Assembly (NCBI GenBank): GCA_002257045.1 | Contig: NCHD01000057.1 | Location: forward strand, 1-50,063 | DNA from: Hydrogenophilales bacterium 16-61-112 | GTDB taxonomy: Bacteria; Pseudomonadota; Gammaproteobacteria; Burkholderiales; Thiobacillaceae | Length of the DNA stretch: 50,063 nucleotides | Direction of reading: 5' to 3' | Part shown: in pieces, positions 49,619 through 50,063 of the stretch | How the letters are laid out: each line of letters starts with the position of its first letter | How positions within the stretch are numbered: the stretch's first letter is position 1 | The notes under the pieces: model-generated | What the model saw: only the letters and a program-made list of their open reading frames with translations | Databases searched by the model: none | What the model was told of the DNA's origin: nothing | Made by a program: the position numbers and the translations under genes

Positions 49619-50063
49619 TCAGCCAGCGTTTTCCGGGCTTTCGCTCGCAGGCGCAGGTACTACCGGTTCATCCAGCAGGGCTTTCATCGACAGGCGCAGG
49701 CGGCCTTTTTCATCGGCCTCCAGAATCTTCACCTTCACGATCTGGCCTTCTTTCAGGTGGTCGCCGATGGCGTTGACGCGCTCGTGGGCGATCTGCGAGA
49801 TGTGCAGCAGGCCATCGCGACCCGGCAGCACATTCACAATCGCGCCAAAGTCCAGCAGCTTGATGACCGGGCCTTCGTAGACCTTGCCGACTTCGACTTC
49901 GGCGGTGATCTCTTCGATGCGCTTCTTCGCCAGTTCGCCGGCTTCCATGCTGGTGCAGGCGATTTTCACGCTGCCGTCTTCCTGGATGTCGATCTGGGTG
50001 CCGGTTTCTTCGGTCAGCGCGCGGATGACGGCGCCGCCCTTGCCGATGACGTCGCGGATTTTT
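49619..50063 (-). CDS. pnp: Polynucleotide phosphorylase, C-terminal part (cut by window edge)
   Basis: C-terminal 147 residues of PNPase, the 3'-5' phosphorolytic exoribonuclease of the degradosome. The KH domain is visible at the start ('[21 protein letters not shown]', '[12 protein letters not shown]'), followed by the S1 RNA-binding domain ('[35 protein letters not shown]', '[25 protein letters not shown]') and a short Pro/Glu/Ser tail. The catalytic RNase PH domains lie beyond 50063. No abnormality in the visible part. Confidence 0.97.
   Translation of the reverse strand, partial: KIRDVIGKGGAVIRALTEETGTQIDIQEDGSVKIACTSMEAGELAKKRIEEITAEVEVGKVYEGPVIKLLDFGAIVNVLPGRDGLLHISQIAHERVNAIGDHLKEGQIVKVKILEADEKGRLRLSMKALLDEPVVPAPASESPENAG

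Noticed and set aside
1-50063. CRISPR arrays, rRNA genes, complete insertion sequences, prophage or secretion genes
   Set aside because: None seen: no regularly spaced repeats, no rRNA-like sequence and no transposase or phage structural motif in any frame read.

Overview
The window looks like a chromosomal segment of a sulfur-oxidising, probably chemolithoautotrophic betaproteobacterium (Thiobacillus/Sulfuricella-like; this placement is inference). Sulfur genes are scattered along it: a sulfur oxygenase reductase (14835-15770), SoxB (24832-26502), a TsdA/TsdB-type thiosulfate dehydrogenase pair (34973-36546), two DsrC/TusE-like proteins without the C-terminal redox cysteine (9964-10347, 24164-24490) and an exported DsrE-like protein (32460-32996). 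A CbbY-type phosphatase (45688-46446) fits a Calvin-cycle lifestyle. Base composition is mostly GC-rich. The first 1.4 kb (HxlR regulator and divergent SDR) is visibly more AT-rich and may have been acquired.

Layout. 0.1-3.1 kb: HxlR/SDR pair, Ada-like repair regulator, second SDR. 3.2-6.4 kb: FtsX-type ABC exporter. 6.4-8.6 kb: a broken tesA joined to ychJ, an Fnr-like regulator and a BLUF photosensor. 8.8-14.7 kb: small stress-type proteins, a DsrC-like protein, AsmA, a zinc peptidase and CsbD. 14.8-18.5 kb: SOR, an EF-hand protein and a split PAS-GGDEF/EAL gene. 18.7-24.5 kb, minus strand: KatE catalase, dihaem cytochrome, hemerythrin, a tiny membrane peptide, a 17M-like stress protein, a BON protein and a DsrC-like protein. 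24.8-30.0 kb, plus strand: SoxB, a CDF transporter, a CNNM/CorC-like protein and an AI-2E-family permease. 30.2-38.5 kb: BON lipoprotein, AcfC-like binding protein, DsrE, DUF421, phospholipase D-type synthase, TsdA/TsdB and a YqjD/YqjE/YqjK-like stress set. 38.8-43.3 kb: two DUF1328 peptides, two response regulators, a histidine kinase, an entericidin-like lipoprotein, a ferritin-like protein and a damaged DUF3309 gene. 43.3-44.7 kb: a decayed sorbosone-dehydrogenase-like gene and three tRNA genes. 44.8-50.06 kb: folD, cbbY, small proteins, an OmpR-type two-component system and the 3' part of pnp.

Three threads stand out. First, the sulfur genes imply reduced sulfur as electron donor, and the catalase, hemerythrin and ferritin genes imply handling of oxygen and peroxide stress. 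Second, many short stress-type genes lie near an 18-bp dyad-like sequence, roughly TGTnGG-N5-TCYGACA, at 8657, 24637, 30693, 38638, 39040 and 41978. Third, several otherwise well-conserved genes appear to have lost short internal segments: tesA, PAS-GGDEF/EAL, the CDF transporter, DUF3309 and the signal peptide of SoxB. That pattern is either real genome decay or an assembly problem, and it is the most unusual structural signal here.
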